From Piscinibacter sp047600445 (GTDB lineage: Bacteria > Pseudomonadota > Gammaproteobacteria > Burkholderiales > Burkholderiaceae_C): a stretch of 64,000 nucleotides of DNA. The DNA lies in assembly GCF_047600445.1 (NCBI RefSeq), contig NZ_JASGKT010000002.1:2418001-2482000 (forward strand), given 5' to 3'. This document shows, piece after piece, positions 7,468-15,023 of this stretch (within the stretch, counting starts at the first letter, position 1; every line of letters starts with the position of its first letter). The notes beneath the pieces were generated by a model, which did not search any database, was not told the DNA's origin, and worked only from the letters and a program-made list of their open reading frames with translations. A program made the translations under genes and the position numbers.

Positions 7468-8184
7468 ATGGCCGGCGGCCTGCTCGAACTCGAGAACATG
7501 CGCTTTGCCTGGCCCGGCGGCGCCGGCGTCTGCCTGGACATCGCGGCGTTTCGCGTCGACGCGGGCGAAACCGTCTTTCTCCACGGCCCCAGCGGCTGCG
7601 GCAAGAGCACGCTGCTGTCGCTCTTCGCCGGCGTGCTGCTGCCCCAGGCTGGCCGCGCCACGCTGCTAGGCACGCACTGGGGCGATCTGCGCCCGACGGC
7701 GCGCGACCGCCATCGTGTCGACCATGTCGGCTACATCTTCCAGCAGTTCAACCTGCTGCCTTACCTCACCGCGCTGGACAACGTGCTGCTGCCGTGCCGC
7801 TTCTCGGCGCGGCGCCGCGCCGCCGCGGCGCAACAGGTCGGCTCGCCGCGCGCGGCGGCCGAGCATTGGCTGGCCGGCATGGGACTGGACGCCGCGGTTT
7901 GGCAGCGCGCGGCGAACACGCTGTCGGTCGGCCAGCAGCAGCGCGTGGCCGCCGCGCGTGCGCTGGTGGGGCAGCCCGACCTGGTGATCGCCGACGAGCC
8001 GACCTCGGCGCTCGACGAAGACCGGCGCGAGGCGTTTCTCGAGCTGCTTCTCGCGGCCTGCGCCGCGGCGGGCAGCGCGCTCGTCCTGGTCAGCCACGAC
8101 CGCCGCATCGCCGGCCGCTTCGGGCGCCAGGTGTCGCTGCCGCAGATCAACCGGGCGGCGCGCATTCCGGAAGCCGCCGCATGA
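7468..8184 (+). CDS. ABC transporter ATP-binding protein, MacB/LolD type, zinc locus
   Basis: 238 residues. Walker A HGPSGCGKSTL near residue 36, Q-loop FQQFNLLPYLTALDN, signature LSVGQQQRVAAARAL, Walker B LVIADEPTSALD and H-loop VLVSHD are all intact. The signature and Q-loop context place it in the MacB/LolD/FtsE group rather than with ZnuC. It overlaps the following FtsX-type permease gene by 4 bp, so the two form a type VII-like ABC pair. Such transporters usually couple ATP hydrolysis to periplasmic conformational work, not to import. The operon and operator place it in the zinc-starvation response. Confidence 0.88.
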   Translation: MAGGLLELENMRFAWPGGAGVCLDIAAFRVDAGETVFLHGPSGCGKSTLLSLFAGVLLPQAGRATLLGTHWGDLRPTARDRHRVDHVGYIFQQFNLLPYLTALDNVLLPCRFSARRRAAAAQQVGSPRAAAEHWLAGMGLDAAVWQRAANTLSVGQQQRVAAARALVGQPDLVIADEPTSALDEDRREAFLELLLAACAAAGSALVLVSHDRRIAGRFGRQVSLPQINRAARIPEAAA

Positions 8185-9452
8185 GCCGCGGCTTTCTGCT
8201 CGGCCTGGCCTGGCGCAGCGCCTGGAACCGGCGCTTCACGCTGGCGCTGACCGTGTGCTCGATCGCGCTGTCGACCTTCATGCTGCTGGGCGTCGAGCGG
8301 GCGCGCACCGACCTGCGCAGCAGTTTCTCCTCGGCGGTGTCGGGCACCGACCTGATCGTCGGCGCGCGAACCGGCTCGGTGCAGTTGCTGCTGTATTCCG
8401 TCTTCCACGTCGGCGCGGCCACCAACAACATCCGCTGGAGCAGCGTCGAGGCGTTGCAGCGCCTGCGCGGCGTGGCGTGGGTGGTGCCGCTGTCGCTCGG
8501 CGACTCGCACCAGGGCTTTCCGGTGCTGGGCACCTCGGACGGCTACTTCGAACACTTCCGCTACGGCGAGCAGCAGCCGCTGCGCTTTCGGGAAGGGCAG
8601 CGCTTTCGCGACCTGTACGACGCCGTCGTGGGCGCCGAGGTCGCGGACCGGCTGGGCTACCGGATCGGCCAGCGCATCACGCTGGCCCACGGCACCGGCA
8701 GCGCGAGCCTCGGGGCGGACCACGCCGACAAGCCCTTCGTCGTCAGCGGCATCCTCGCGCGCACCGGTACGCCGGTCGATCGCACGGTTCACGTCAGCCT
8801 GCAGGCCATGGAGGCGATCCACGTGGACTGGGTGGCCGGCGCGCCGCTTCCCGGACGGCGCATCGGCGCCGAGGAAACGCGCAGGATGCAGTTGCAACCG
8901 CAGAACGTGACCGCCGCGCTGGTGGGACTGCACAACCGCGCCGCCGTCTTCTCCGTGCAGCGGCAGGTCAACAACTTCGCCGACGAGCCGCTGCTGTCCA
9001 TCCTGCCGGGCGTGGCGCTGGACGAACTCTGGGACGTGGTGGGCGTCGGCGAGCAGGCCTTGCTGCTGATGTCGGGGCTGGTGGCCGTGGTCAGCATGGC
9101 CGGGCTGATGTCGGTGGTGCTCGCGGGGCTGAACGAGAGGCGGCGCGAGCTTGCGGTGCTGCGCGCGGTCGGCGCCAGCCTGCACCACGTGCTCCTGCTG
9201 TTGACGCTCGAAGGCCTGTTGCTGACACTGGCCGGCATCGCCGCGGGCGTCGTGGCGCTGGCGGCATGCGTGCTGGCGCTGGGCCCGTGGCTGCAATCGG
9301 CCTTCGGGCTGGGGCTGCGGCTCGGCGAGCCCACCCCCCTGCAATGGCTGTCGCTCGCCGGCCTGCTGCTGGCCGGATGGCTCGCCAGCCTGCTGCCCGG
9401 CTGGCGCGCCTACCGCCTGTCGCTCGCCGACGGGCTGTCTCCCAGGATCTGA
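8181..9452 (+). CDS. ABC transporter permease, FtsX/MacB type, zinc locus
   Basis: 423 residues. One N-terminal membrane helix (residues about 15-38), a large periplasmic domain (about 40-280), then three C-terminal helices (about 290-410) with the FtsX-family element NERRRELAVLRAVGA between helices two and three. This is the four-helix MacB/LolCE topology. Partner of the ATPase just upstream (ATGA overlap). The neighbours (DUF2796, DUF3299) are periplasmic, so the complex probably acts with them in zinc handling; the transported or remodelled substrate is unknown. Confidence 0.86.
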   Translation: MSRGFLLGLAWRSAWNRRFTLALTVCSIALSTFMLLGVERARTDLRSSFSSAVSGTDLIVGARTGSVQLLLYSVFHVGAATNNIRWSSVEALQRLRGVAWVVPLSLGDSHQGFPVLGTSDGYFEHFRYGEQQPLRFREGQRFRDLYDAVVGAEVADRLGYRIGQRITLAHGTGSASLGADHADKPFVVSGILARTGTPVDRTVHVSLQAMEAIHVDWVAGAPLPGRRIGAEETRRMQLQPQNVTAALVGLHNRAAVFSVQRQVNNFADEPLLSILPGVALDELWDVVGVGEQALLLMSGLVAVVSMAGLMSVVLAGLNERRRELAVLRAVGASLHHVLLLLTLEGLLLTLAGIAAGVVALAACVLALGPWLQSAFGLGLRLGEPTPLQWLSLAGLLLAGWLASLLPGWRAYRLSLADGLSPRI

Positions 9453-9456
9453 CGCC

Positions 9457-10014
9457 ATGACTCCGACACCATCCACCCCGCCATCACGACGCCGGCTGCT
9501 GCAAGGACTGGCCGCGGCCGTCTGCCTGGGCGCGGCGCCCTGGGCCCTGGCCGCCCCGTACCCGGAGATCACCTGGGACGACCTGATGCCCGCCGACTGG
9601 GACCCGACCAAGCCCTTTCGCGACCTGCAGAAGCCGGACCTGCGCTCCGATTCCGACCCGCGCGTGCAGGCGCTGTACGACCGGCTGCGCAAGGTCTGGG
9701 ACGAGGCGCCGACGGTGCCGTCCATGGCGGGCCGGCAGGTGAAGATCCCGGGCTACATCGTGCCGCTGGAGTCCGGCAAGAACGGGATCCGCGAGTTTCT
9801 TCTGGTGCCGTATTTCGGCGCCTGCATCCACACGCCGCCGCCGCCGGCGAACCAGATCATCCACGTGCGGGCCGATCCGCCCGTCAAGGGCTTCAAGACG
9901 ATGAGCGCGGTGTGGGTCAGCGGCACCCTCGGCCTGGAACGCGCGGGCTCGGCAATGGGCGCGAGCGGCTACAGCATGCAGGCCGCGCAGGTGGCGGCGT
10001 ACACGAACAAGTGA
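9457..10014 (+). CDS. DUF3299 domain exported protein, zinc locus
   Basis: 185 residues. The N-terminus has consecutive arginines (SRRRLL) and a hydrophobic segment ending in ALAAPY, a possible Tat-type export signal. The conserved DUF3299 element is clear: PGYIVPLES, then FLLVPYFGACIHTPPPPANQ with one Cys and one His that could bind metal. It starts 4 bases after the permease stop and corresponds to the last gene of the PA4063-PA4066-like set. Function unknown; a periplasmic metal-binding or accessory role is inferred from the motif and operon. Confidence 0.82.
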   Translation: MTPTPSTPPSRRRLLQGLAAAVCLGAAPWALAAPYPEITWDDLMPADWDPTKPFRDLQKPDLRSDSDPRVQALYDRLRKVWDEAPTVPSMAGRQVKIPGYIVPLESGKNGIREFLLVPYFGACIHTPPPPANQIIHVRADPPVKGFKTMSAVWVSGTLGLERAGSAMGASGYSMQAAQVAAYTNK

Positions 10015-10053
10015 GGGCGGGAAGGCGCACGCGCGGTTGCGACAATAGAGCCC

Positions 10054-10437
10054 ATGGAACGCTCGACCCGCCAACGCCATTCGATCCGCGCCGTCATGGA
10101 GTCGGCCGGGCGCCCGCTGCTTCCCGCCGAGATACTCGCCGAGGCCCAGCGCGACGTGCCGGCGCTGGGCCTGGCCACCGTCTACCGCAACCTCAAGCAG
10201 TTGACGGAAGCGGGTGAGATCCAGTTGGTGGAACTGCCCGGCGAGCCGCCCCGCTACGAACTGGCCGGCCACAAGCACCACCACCACTTCCGGTGCAACG
10301 GCTGCCACCGCGTGTTCGACGTGCACGCCTGCCCGGGCGACATGCAGAAGCTGGCACCGCGCGGCTTTCGCGTCGAAAGCCACGAGCTGACGCTGTACGG
10401 CTCGTGCAGCGACTGCCGGCGCGCTGTTCAGGCGTGA
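10054..10437 (+). CDS. Fur-family transcriptional regulator, probable Zur
   Basis: 127 residues, shorter than most Fur proteins (about 140-160). An N-terminal winged helix contains the family recognition element LGLATVYRNLKQL. The C-terminal half has the HKHHHHFRCNGC metal site and a second CxxC (GSCSDC), the structural zinc pairs of Fur/Zur. The position directly after the zinc operon and the two matching operators upstream suggest it is the zinc sensor. No copy of the operator was seen in its own 39-base upstream gap, so it may be read from the zinc operon or be constitutive. Fur, PerR or Mur specificity cannot be excluded. Confidence 0.82.
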   Translation: MERSTRQRHSIRAVMESAGRPLLPAEILAEAQRDVPALGLATVYRNLKQLTEAGEIQLVELPGEPPRYELAGHKHHHHFRCNGCHRVFDVHACPGDMQKLAPRGFRVESHELTLYGSCSDCRRAVQA

Positions 10438-10452
10438 GCGGGCCCGGTCGCC

Positions 10453-10767
10453 TCAGCCGATCTTCTTCTTGACGGCGTCGGCGGCTTCGGTCGCGGCCTC
10501 CTTGGTCGCCTGGACCGCGCTGCCGGCGACATCGACCGTCTTGTCGGCGGCCTTCTCCGCCAGGTTGGCTGCGCCTTCGGCGGCCTTGGCTGCGCCATCG
10601 GCCACCGCACCGGCCGCGCTCTTGGTCGACTCCCAGGCGTCGCTCGCGGCGGCCGCGGCCTTGTCCGTCACCTCGCCCGCGGCGTCGGCCACGCCTTTTG
10701 CGGCATCGGAGACGGCATCGGCCGCCTTGCCCGCAACTTCCTTCGCCTTGTTCCACAGATCCGACAT
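10453..10767 (-). CDS. Small Ala/Lys-rich LEA-like amphipathic-helix protein
   Basis: 104 residues from the ATG at 10767, preceded by AAGGAG eight bases upstream. The longer frame beginning at 10884 has no good ribosome site. Composition is dominated by Ala, Lys, Asp and Glu in heptad/undecad-like repeats (KAADAVSDAAKGVADAAGEV and similar) with no Cys. It resembles group 3 LEA or apolipophorin-like stress proteins, predicted to be disordered in solution and helical when drying or at membranes. It opposes the zinc-regulator gene tail to tail. Function is not established. Confidence 0.7.
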   Translation of the reverse strand: MSDLWNKAKEVAGKAADAVSDAAKGVADAAGEVTDKAAAAASDAWESTKSAAGAVADGAAKAAEGAANLAEKAADKTVDVAGSAVQATKEAATEAADAVKKKIG

Positions 10768-10852
10768 TGCTGGCTCCTTCAGGGTTGTGCTCGGGGTTGC
10801 CGATGGTATCCCTTGGTGCGCCATCGCGAGCGCGGTGGGTACAAGCAGAACG

Positions 10853-10872
10853 GCCTGGCGTCGCCGCCAGGC
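10853..10872. terminator. Hairpin, possible terminator for the LysR gene
   Basis: GCCTGGCG and CGCCAGGC form a perfect 8-bp stem around a TCGC loop, 25 bases beyond the end of the minus-strand LysR gene. No strong T-run follows on the minus strand, so termination is only probable. The hairpin core closely resembles the one after pcaJ at 34537. Confidence 0.45.
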
Positions 10873-10897
10873 AGGCCTCAGCATGACGCTGAAGTGC

Positions 10898-11902
10898 CTA
10901 CAGTCCGACGGACTCCCAGCGCACCGGTTCGCACAGGGCCGGCTCGGCCTGCGGGCCGCGGCCGGCGGCCTGGTCTGGCGCGGCGGCCGGCGGCTCGTGG
11001 AACAGCTTGAAGATCAACTCGCGCAGCCAGCGGCTGCCGCCGTCCTGCTGGTAGCGCTCGTGCCACTGCTGCCGGATCGGGAAGGAGCCGATCTCGCAGG
11101 GCAGCGGCTCGATGCGCAAGGCCGGGCTGGCATCGACCATCGCCCGCGCCAGGCGGCTGGGCACGGTGAGCAGCAGGTCGCTGTCTTCGAGGACCGCACC
11201 CAGCCCCAGCGAATGCGCCGCGCCCAGCACGATGTGGCGGCGTTCCTGCAGGCCGGCGCGCGACAGCACCTTCTGCAGTTCGATGTCGGTGCGTCCGCTG
11301 GGCCGGTAGGCCACATGACTGGCGGCCAGATAGGCCTGCGTATCCAGGCCGCCCGCGGGAACCGGGTTGCCGGCACGCATCAGCACCACGAAGCTCTCGT
11401 CGAAGATGCGCTGCTGGTAGAAGGAACGGCCCATCGCCTCCCAGCTGCCGAGCGCGAGGTCGATCTGGCCGTTGAGCATGCGCTGCCGCACGTCCAGGAA
11501 CGACGCCTCCACGGTCTCGAAACGGATCAGCGGGGCCTGGCGCCGGGCGGTCGCCAGCAACAGCGGCACCATGGTCAACTGGCCGATGTCGTTGACGGCG
11601 ATGTGGAAGATGCGGTCGGAGCTCGCCGGATCGAAACCTTCGCCCTGGGCGATGGCCTGGGCCAGGTGGTCCAGGCCATGGCGCACCGGGCCGATCAGGC
11701 GCTCGGCCAGCGGCGTCGGCACCATGCCTTCCGGCGTGCGCACGAACAGCGGATCCTTGAAGCGCTCGCGCAGGCGCTTCAGCGCAGCGCTGACGGCCGA
11801 CTGCGTCATGCACACACGCTCGCCGGCCTGGGTCACGCTGTGGGTGACGTAGATGGCCTGGAAGACGACCAGCAGGTTCAGGTCGAGCGAGGAGATCTTC
11901 AT
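10898..11902 (-). CDS. LysR-family regulator of the resorcinol/gamma-resorcylate cluster
   Basis: 334 residues. An N-terminal winged helix-turn-helix begins LDLNLLVVFQAIYVTHSVTQAGERV and has MTQSAVSAALKRLRE as recognition helix; a periplasmic-binding-like effector domain follows from about residue 95. The type is the NodD/LinR-like LysR subgroup. The ATG at 11902 overlaps the flavin reductase stop (ATGA), so it is translated as the last gene of the hydroxylase unit and would be co-induced with it. The C-terminal 35 residues are Pro/Ala-rich and probably disordered. The effector is inferred to be a resorcinol-pathway metabolite. Confidence 0.85.
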   Translation of the reverse strand: MKISSLDLNLLVVFQAIYVTHSVTQAGERVCMTQSAVSAALKRLRERFKDPLFVRTPEGMVPTPLAERLIGPVRHGLDHLAQAIAQGEGFDPASSDRIFHIAVNDIGQLTMVPLLLATARRQAPLIRFETVEASFLDVRQRMLNGQIDLALGSWEAMGRSFYQQRIFDESFVVLMRAGNPVPAGGLDTQAYLAASHVAYRPSGRTDIELQKVLSRAGLQERRHIVLGAAHSLGLGAVLEDSDLLLTVPSRLARAMVDASPALRIEPLPCEIGSFPIRQQWHERYQQDGGSRWLRELIFKLFHEPPAAAPDQAAGRGPQAEPALCEPVRWESVGL

Positions 11903-12450
11903 GGCGTCGTGCCGGCCGCGGCGGCGGCGATCTCCTGCAGCGAGCCCATGCGCCCCGCGTGGAAGACCAGCGGCTGCGCCGCACGGCTGGCGTAGCGCGC
12001 CACGCGGCCGACCAGGATGGTGTGGTCGCCCTCCTGGTGGCGCGAGTAGGTCGTGCATTCGTAGGTCGCGACCCCGCCCGCGCGCAGCCGCGGGCAGCCG
12101 CCGATGCCGGGCGCGAACTGCGCGTCGAAGGCCGCGAACTTGTCCGGCGCCGGGCGCGCGAAATGCTGCGCCAGATCCTGCTGGTCGAGGCCCAGCACGT
12201 GGATGATGAAATGCCGCCCCAGCACGAAGGCCTCCGAACTGCGCGCCTCGTCGCGGATGCTCCACAGCACGAGCGGCGGCGCCAGCGACACCGACGCGAA
12301 GGAATTGACGGTCACGCCTTCGCGCTTGCCGGTGGCATCCACCGTGGTGACCAGGCACACGCCGGTGGGAAAGGCGCCCAGCGACCGCCGGAAGCCCAGC
12401 GCATCGATGCCGAGCGGCGCGTCGGTCATCAGCGGTGTCCAGGAGTACAT
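11899..12450 (-). CDS. graD: Flavin reductase component of resorcinol hydroxylase (GraD-like)
   Basis: 183 residues from ATG 12450; an ATG at 12429 is an alternative start. Flavin reductase-like (HpaC/DIM6-type) domain: FRRSLGAFPTGVCLVTT, then REGVTVNSFASVSLAPPLVLWS and a HFIIHVLGLDQQDLAQHFA segment. It would use NADH to make free reduced FAD or FMN for the oxygenase encoded 45 bases upstream on the same strand. A two-component hydroxylase next to a gamma-resorcylate decarboxylase and hydroxyquinol dioxygenase matches the graDA arrangement of Rhizobium. The assignment as resorcinol hydroxylase reductase comes from context. Confidence 0.8.
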   Translation of the reverse strand: MYSWTPLMTDAPLGIDALGFRRSLGAFPTGVCLVTTVDATGKREGVTVNSFASVSLAPPLVLWSIRDEARSSEAFVLGRHFIIHVLGLDQQDLAQHFARPAPDKFAAFDAQFAPGIGGCPRLRAGGVATYECTTYSRHQEGDHTILVGRVARYASRAAQPLVFHAGRMGSLQEIAAAAAGTTP

Positions 12451-12494
12451 GGCCGGGCCCCCAACGACAGGCGTCTCTTGGATCGGCGGCCGGG

Positions 12495-13739
12495 CTAGTA
12501 CTGGCCCTTGGGCTCCAGCCCCAGCAGGTGCTGGCCGACCATCGACGACACCGCGTCCCAGTTCAGACTGATGTGGCGCGCGATGGCATTGGCATCGCGC
12601 CACATGCGCTGCAGCGGCTGGTCGAGTGCCAGCCCGGCGCCCCCGACGGCGGTGAACAGCGATTCCACCGCGCCGTGCGACAGCCGCGTGGCGTAGGCAT
12701 GGTCTCGCCGGTTGCGGATGCGCGCGTCGATGTCGATCGCGTGGCGGGCCGCGGCCAGTTGCTCCACCTGCACCGTGTCGCGGTCGATCAGCAGCCGCGC
12801 GGCATCCACCGCGGCCGCGGCTTCGGCCAGGCGCGACTGCACCGGGAAGAACTGCGCCAGCCGGTTGCCGCCGCCGGCGACCGCACCGCGCGTGACGCGC
12901 GTGCCGCACAACTCGATGAAGGTCTCCACCGCACCCTGGGCGGTGCCCAGCAGCGGCGACACCAGGCACACCGGCACGGCCGAGAGGAAGGGAATGCGGT
13001 AGATCGGGTTGGCGTTCACCGCCGCACCCGGCGGCGCGTTCGACGACGCCTCGGCGAAGCTCAGGCGGCGGTGTGCCGGCACGAAGATCGGCTCGTCGAT
13101 GACGATGGTCTTCGAACCCGTGCCGGCCTGGCCGGCGACATGCCAGTTGTCCTCGATGCGCCAGTCTGCGCGTGGCGCGAGCAGGAAGCCGGCACCGCCG
13201 ATGTCGGACGCCGGAAAGCTGACGCCCAGCAACGCCCATTGCGAGTTGTCGACGTTGGAGGCGAAGGCCCAGCGGCCCTGGATGCGGTAGCCGCCGTCCA
13301 CCACCTCGGCCACGGCCGCGGGCGCGTAGGAGCCGCAGACGATGCTGGAGGGATCCTTGCCCCAGACATCGTCCTGCGCCGCCGCCGGAAAGGTACCGAC
13401 CAGCCACTGGTGCACCGCACCGAGCGAGCAGCCCCAGGCCGAGGAGGTGCAGCCGCGCCCCAGTTCGCTGATGACGTCGATGAAGGCGGTGAAGCCGTAT
13501 TCGTAGCCACCGAAGCGGGCCGGCTGCATCAGCTTGAAGAAGCCGGCCTCGTGGAAGTGCTGCGTCGTGGCCTCGGACACGCGCCGCGCCGCTTCGGTGG
13601 CCTGCGCCTGCTCACGCAGGTAGGGCACCAGTTCGCGCGCGGCCGAGACCAGCGAAGCCAAGCGCGGCGCTCCGGCGACGCTGCTGTGGCGCCCGGGCGC
13701 GTCGGCGCTGGCGATGGAAGGATGGAGTGTGGAACTCAT
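12495..13739 (-). CDS. graA: Flavin-dependent monooxygenase, resorcinol 4-hydroxylase oxygenase component (GraA-like)
   Basis: 414 residues with the acyl-CoA-dehydrogenase fold of group D flavin monooxygenases (HpaB-C2/HsaA type). Visible elements are HFHEAGFFKLMQPARFGGYEYG near residue 65, GRGCTSSAWGCSLGAVHQW near 95 and a C-terminal QRMWRDANAIARHISLNWDAV. It would add a hydroxyl group to resorcinol to give hydroxyquinol (1,2,4-trihydroxybenzene) using reduced flavin from the adjacent reductase. The product fits the hydroxyquinol dioxygenase in the same cluster. The 219-base region upstream has two copies of a 20-bp palindrome, so expression is probably controlled there. The substrate is inferred from the pathway. 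Confidence 0.8.
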   Translation of the reverse strand: MSSTLHPSIASADAPGRHSSVAGAPRLASLVSAARELVPYLREQAQATEAARRVSEATTQHFHEAGFFKLMQPARFGGYEYGFTAFIDVISELGRGCTSSAWGCSLGAVHQWLVGTFPAAAQDDVWGKDPSSIVCGSYAPAAVAEVVDGGYRIQGRWAFASNVDNSQWALLGVSFPASDIGGAGFLLAPRADWRIEDNWHVAGQAGTGSKTIVIDEPIFVPAHRRLSFAEASSNAPPGAAVNANPIYRIPFLSAVPVCLVSPLLGTAQGAVETFIELCGTRVTRGAVAGGGNRLAQFFPVQSRLAEAAAAVDAARLLIDRDTVQVEQLAAARHAIDIDARIRNRRDHAYATRLSHGAVESLFTAVGGAGLALDQPLQRMWRDANAIARHISLNWDAVSSMVGQHLLGLEPKGQY

Positions 13740-13792
13740 GTGAAAGCCTTTTGTCTCCGTGAGTCATGGCTCGGCAGCTTCTGGTGGTTATT

Positions 13793-13812
13793 TTGATTGC
13801 AAATGCAATCAA
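13793..13812. promoter_or_regulatory. Palindromic operator 1 of the resorcinol hydroxylase promoter
   Basis: TTGATTGCAAATGCAATCAA: 9-bp perfect arms around a central AA. It lies 54 bases upstream of the monooxygenase start (minus strand). Arm length, spacing and AT-rich ends fit a MarR-type dimer site; the MarR gene at 17097 is the best candidate regulator. Confidence 0.65.
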
Positions 13813-13910
13813 TAAAACCGGGGAAATCCCTTGAATCGCCTGGCCTCGGTGTCCCTTTAAATTCGAGGCTCTGGGAACAATTCCTTGCCAAGGATCGGCA
13901 TCCACCGAAT

Positions 13911-13930
13911 TTGATTGCTAATGCACTCAA
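13911..13930. promoter_or_regulatory. Palindromic operator 2 of the resorcinol hydroxylase promoter
   Basis: TTGATTGCTAATGCACTCAA, 18 of 20 bases identical to operator 1 and exactly 118 bases from it. Both sites lie in the 219-base gap between the maleylacetate reductase stop and the monooxygenase start, which has no gene. The pair may allow cooperative binding or looping. Confidence 0.62.
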
Positions 13931-13958
13931 ATAGTGGCCGAGCCGAGCCGGCCCGACG

Positions 13959-15023
13959 TCAGTCGGGTGTGGGCGCCTCGCCGTGATAGGCGCGCTGCAG
14001 CAGGTCTCGCAGCGCCCGCCGCAGCAGCGGGCGCGGGTTCGGATAGGGGGTGGACACCGCCAGATCCGCCGCGCGGTCGAGCCCGGTCTCCGGCATGCCG
14101 ATGGCCTTGAGCGACAGCGGCGCGCCATGGGCCTGCGCCAGGCGGTAGACGCCCAGCGCCGCATCGGTGGCGCCCAGCGCCGCGGCAATGCGCGCCATGG
14201 CCTGTGGCGCCGCCGACGCGTTGTAGTGCAGCGCGTGGGCCAGCATCACGCTGTGCACCTCGGCATGCGGCAGGTCGAAGCTGCCGCCGAGGGTGTGGCA
14301 CAGCTTGTGGTGCAGGCCCATCGAGACCGCGCCGAGCACGGTGCCGCACAGCCATGCGCCATAGAGCGCCCGGCTGCGCGCCTCCAGGTCGCACGGGTCG
14401 TCGTGCAAGGGCGGCAGCGCCGCGGCGCAGGCGCGGATGCCTTCTTCGGCCATCAGCGCGATGACCGGGTTGCCGTCATGCGCATACAGCCCTTCGGCGG
14501 CGTGGGCGATGGCGTTGATCGCGCTGGTCACGGTCAGCCCGAGCGGCAGCGACAGCGTCAGCTCCGGGTCGTAGATCACCACCCGCGGCAGCACGCGCGG
14601 GTCGCGCCCGGTCTTCTTCAGGCCGGCCTCGGTGATGCCGTAGATCGGCGTGGCTTCGCTGCCGGCATAGGTGGTGGGCACGGCGATGATGGGCAGGCCG
14701 CTTTCCAGCGCGATCGCCTTGCCCAGGCCGACGGTCGAGCCGCCGCCCACCGCCAGCGCGCAGTCGGCGTCGAGCGCGAGTGCCGCTTCGCGGGCCTTGC
14801 GCGCCACTTCGATCGGCACGTGCATGGCGGCCTCGGCGAATGTCCCGGCCACGCGGCCGGGCAGGCGGTCGGCCACGGCCTGCGCCTGTTCCTGCTGGTT
14901 GGGCGTGCACATCACGAGCGCGCGCCGCACGCCCAAGCGGTCGAGTTCCGCAGGCAACCGGTCGATGCTGCCGGCGCCGAAGACGATGCGCGCGGCGCTC
15001 GCGCTGTAGGCAAAGGGCTGCAT
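13959..15023 (-). CDS. graC: Maleylacetate reductase
   Basis: 354 residues of the iron-type alcohol dehydrogenase superfamily. It reduces maleylacetate, the ring-cleavage product of hydroxyquinol, to 3-oxoadipate with NAD(P)H. Seen: an N-terminal FGAGSIDRLPAELDRLG, the dinucleotide motif ALAVGGGSTVGLGKAIAL near residue 95, PTTYAGSEATPIYGI, and the conserved GLHHKLCHTLGG helix near 245. Its ATG (15023) shares one base with the dioxygenase stop (TGATG). The product is the substrate of the 3-oxoadipate CoA-transferase encoded by pcaIJ about 18 kb away. Confidence 0.92.
   Translation of the reverse strand: MQPFAYSASAARIVFGAGSIDRLPAELDRLGVRRALVMCTPNQQEQAQAVADRLPGRVAGTFAEAAMHVPIEVARKAREAALALDADCALAVGGGSTVGLGKAIALESGLPIIAVPTTYAGSEATPIYGITEAGLKKTGRDPRVLPRVVIYDPELTLSLPLGLTVTSAINAIAHAAEGLYAHDGNPVIALMAEEGIRACAAALPPLHDDPCDLEARSRALYGAWLCGTVLGAVSMGLHHKLCHTLGGSFDLPHAEVHSVMLAHALHYNASAAPQAMARIAAALGATDAALGVYRLAQAHGAPLSLKAIGMPETGLDRAADLAVSTPYPNPRPLLRRALRDLLQRAYHGEAPTPD

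Noticed and set aside
7468..8184. The ATPase as ZnuC
   Set aside because: Its signature (LSVGQQQRV) and Q-loop context are MacB/LolD type, and it overlaps an FtsX-type permease gene.
11899..13407. Flavin reductase as a 502-residue fusion
   Set aside because: The extra N-terminal part overlaps the monooxygenase gene in another frame and has no domain; the reductase starts at 12450.
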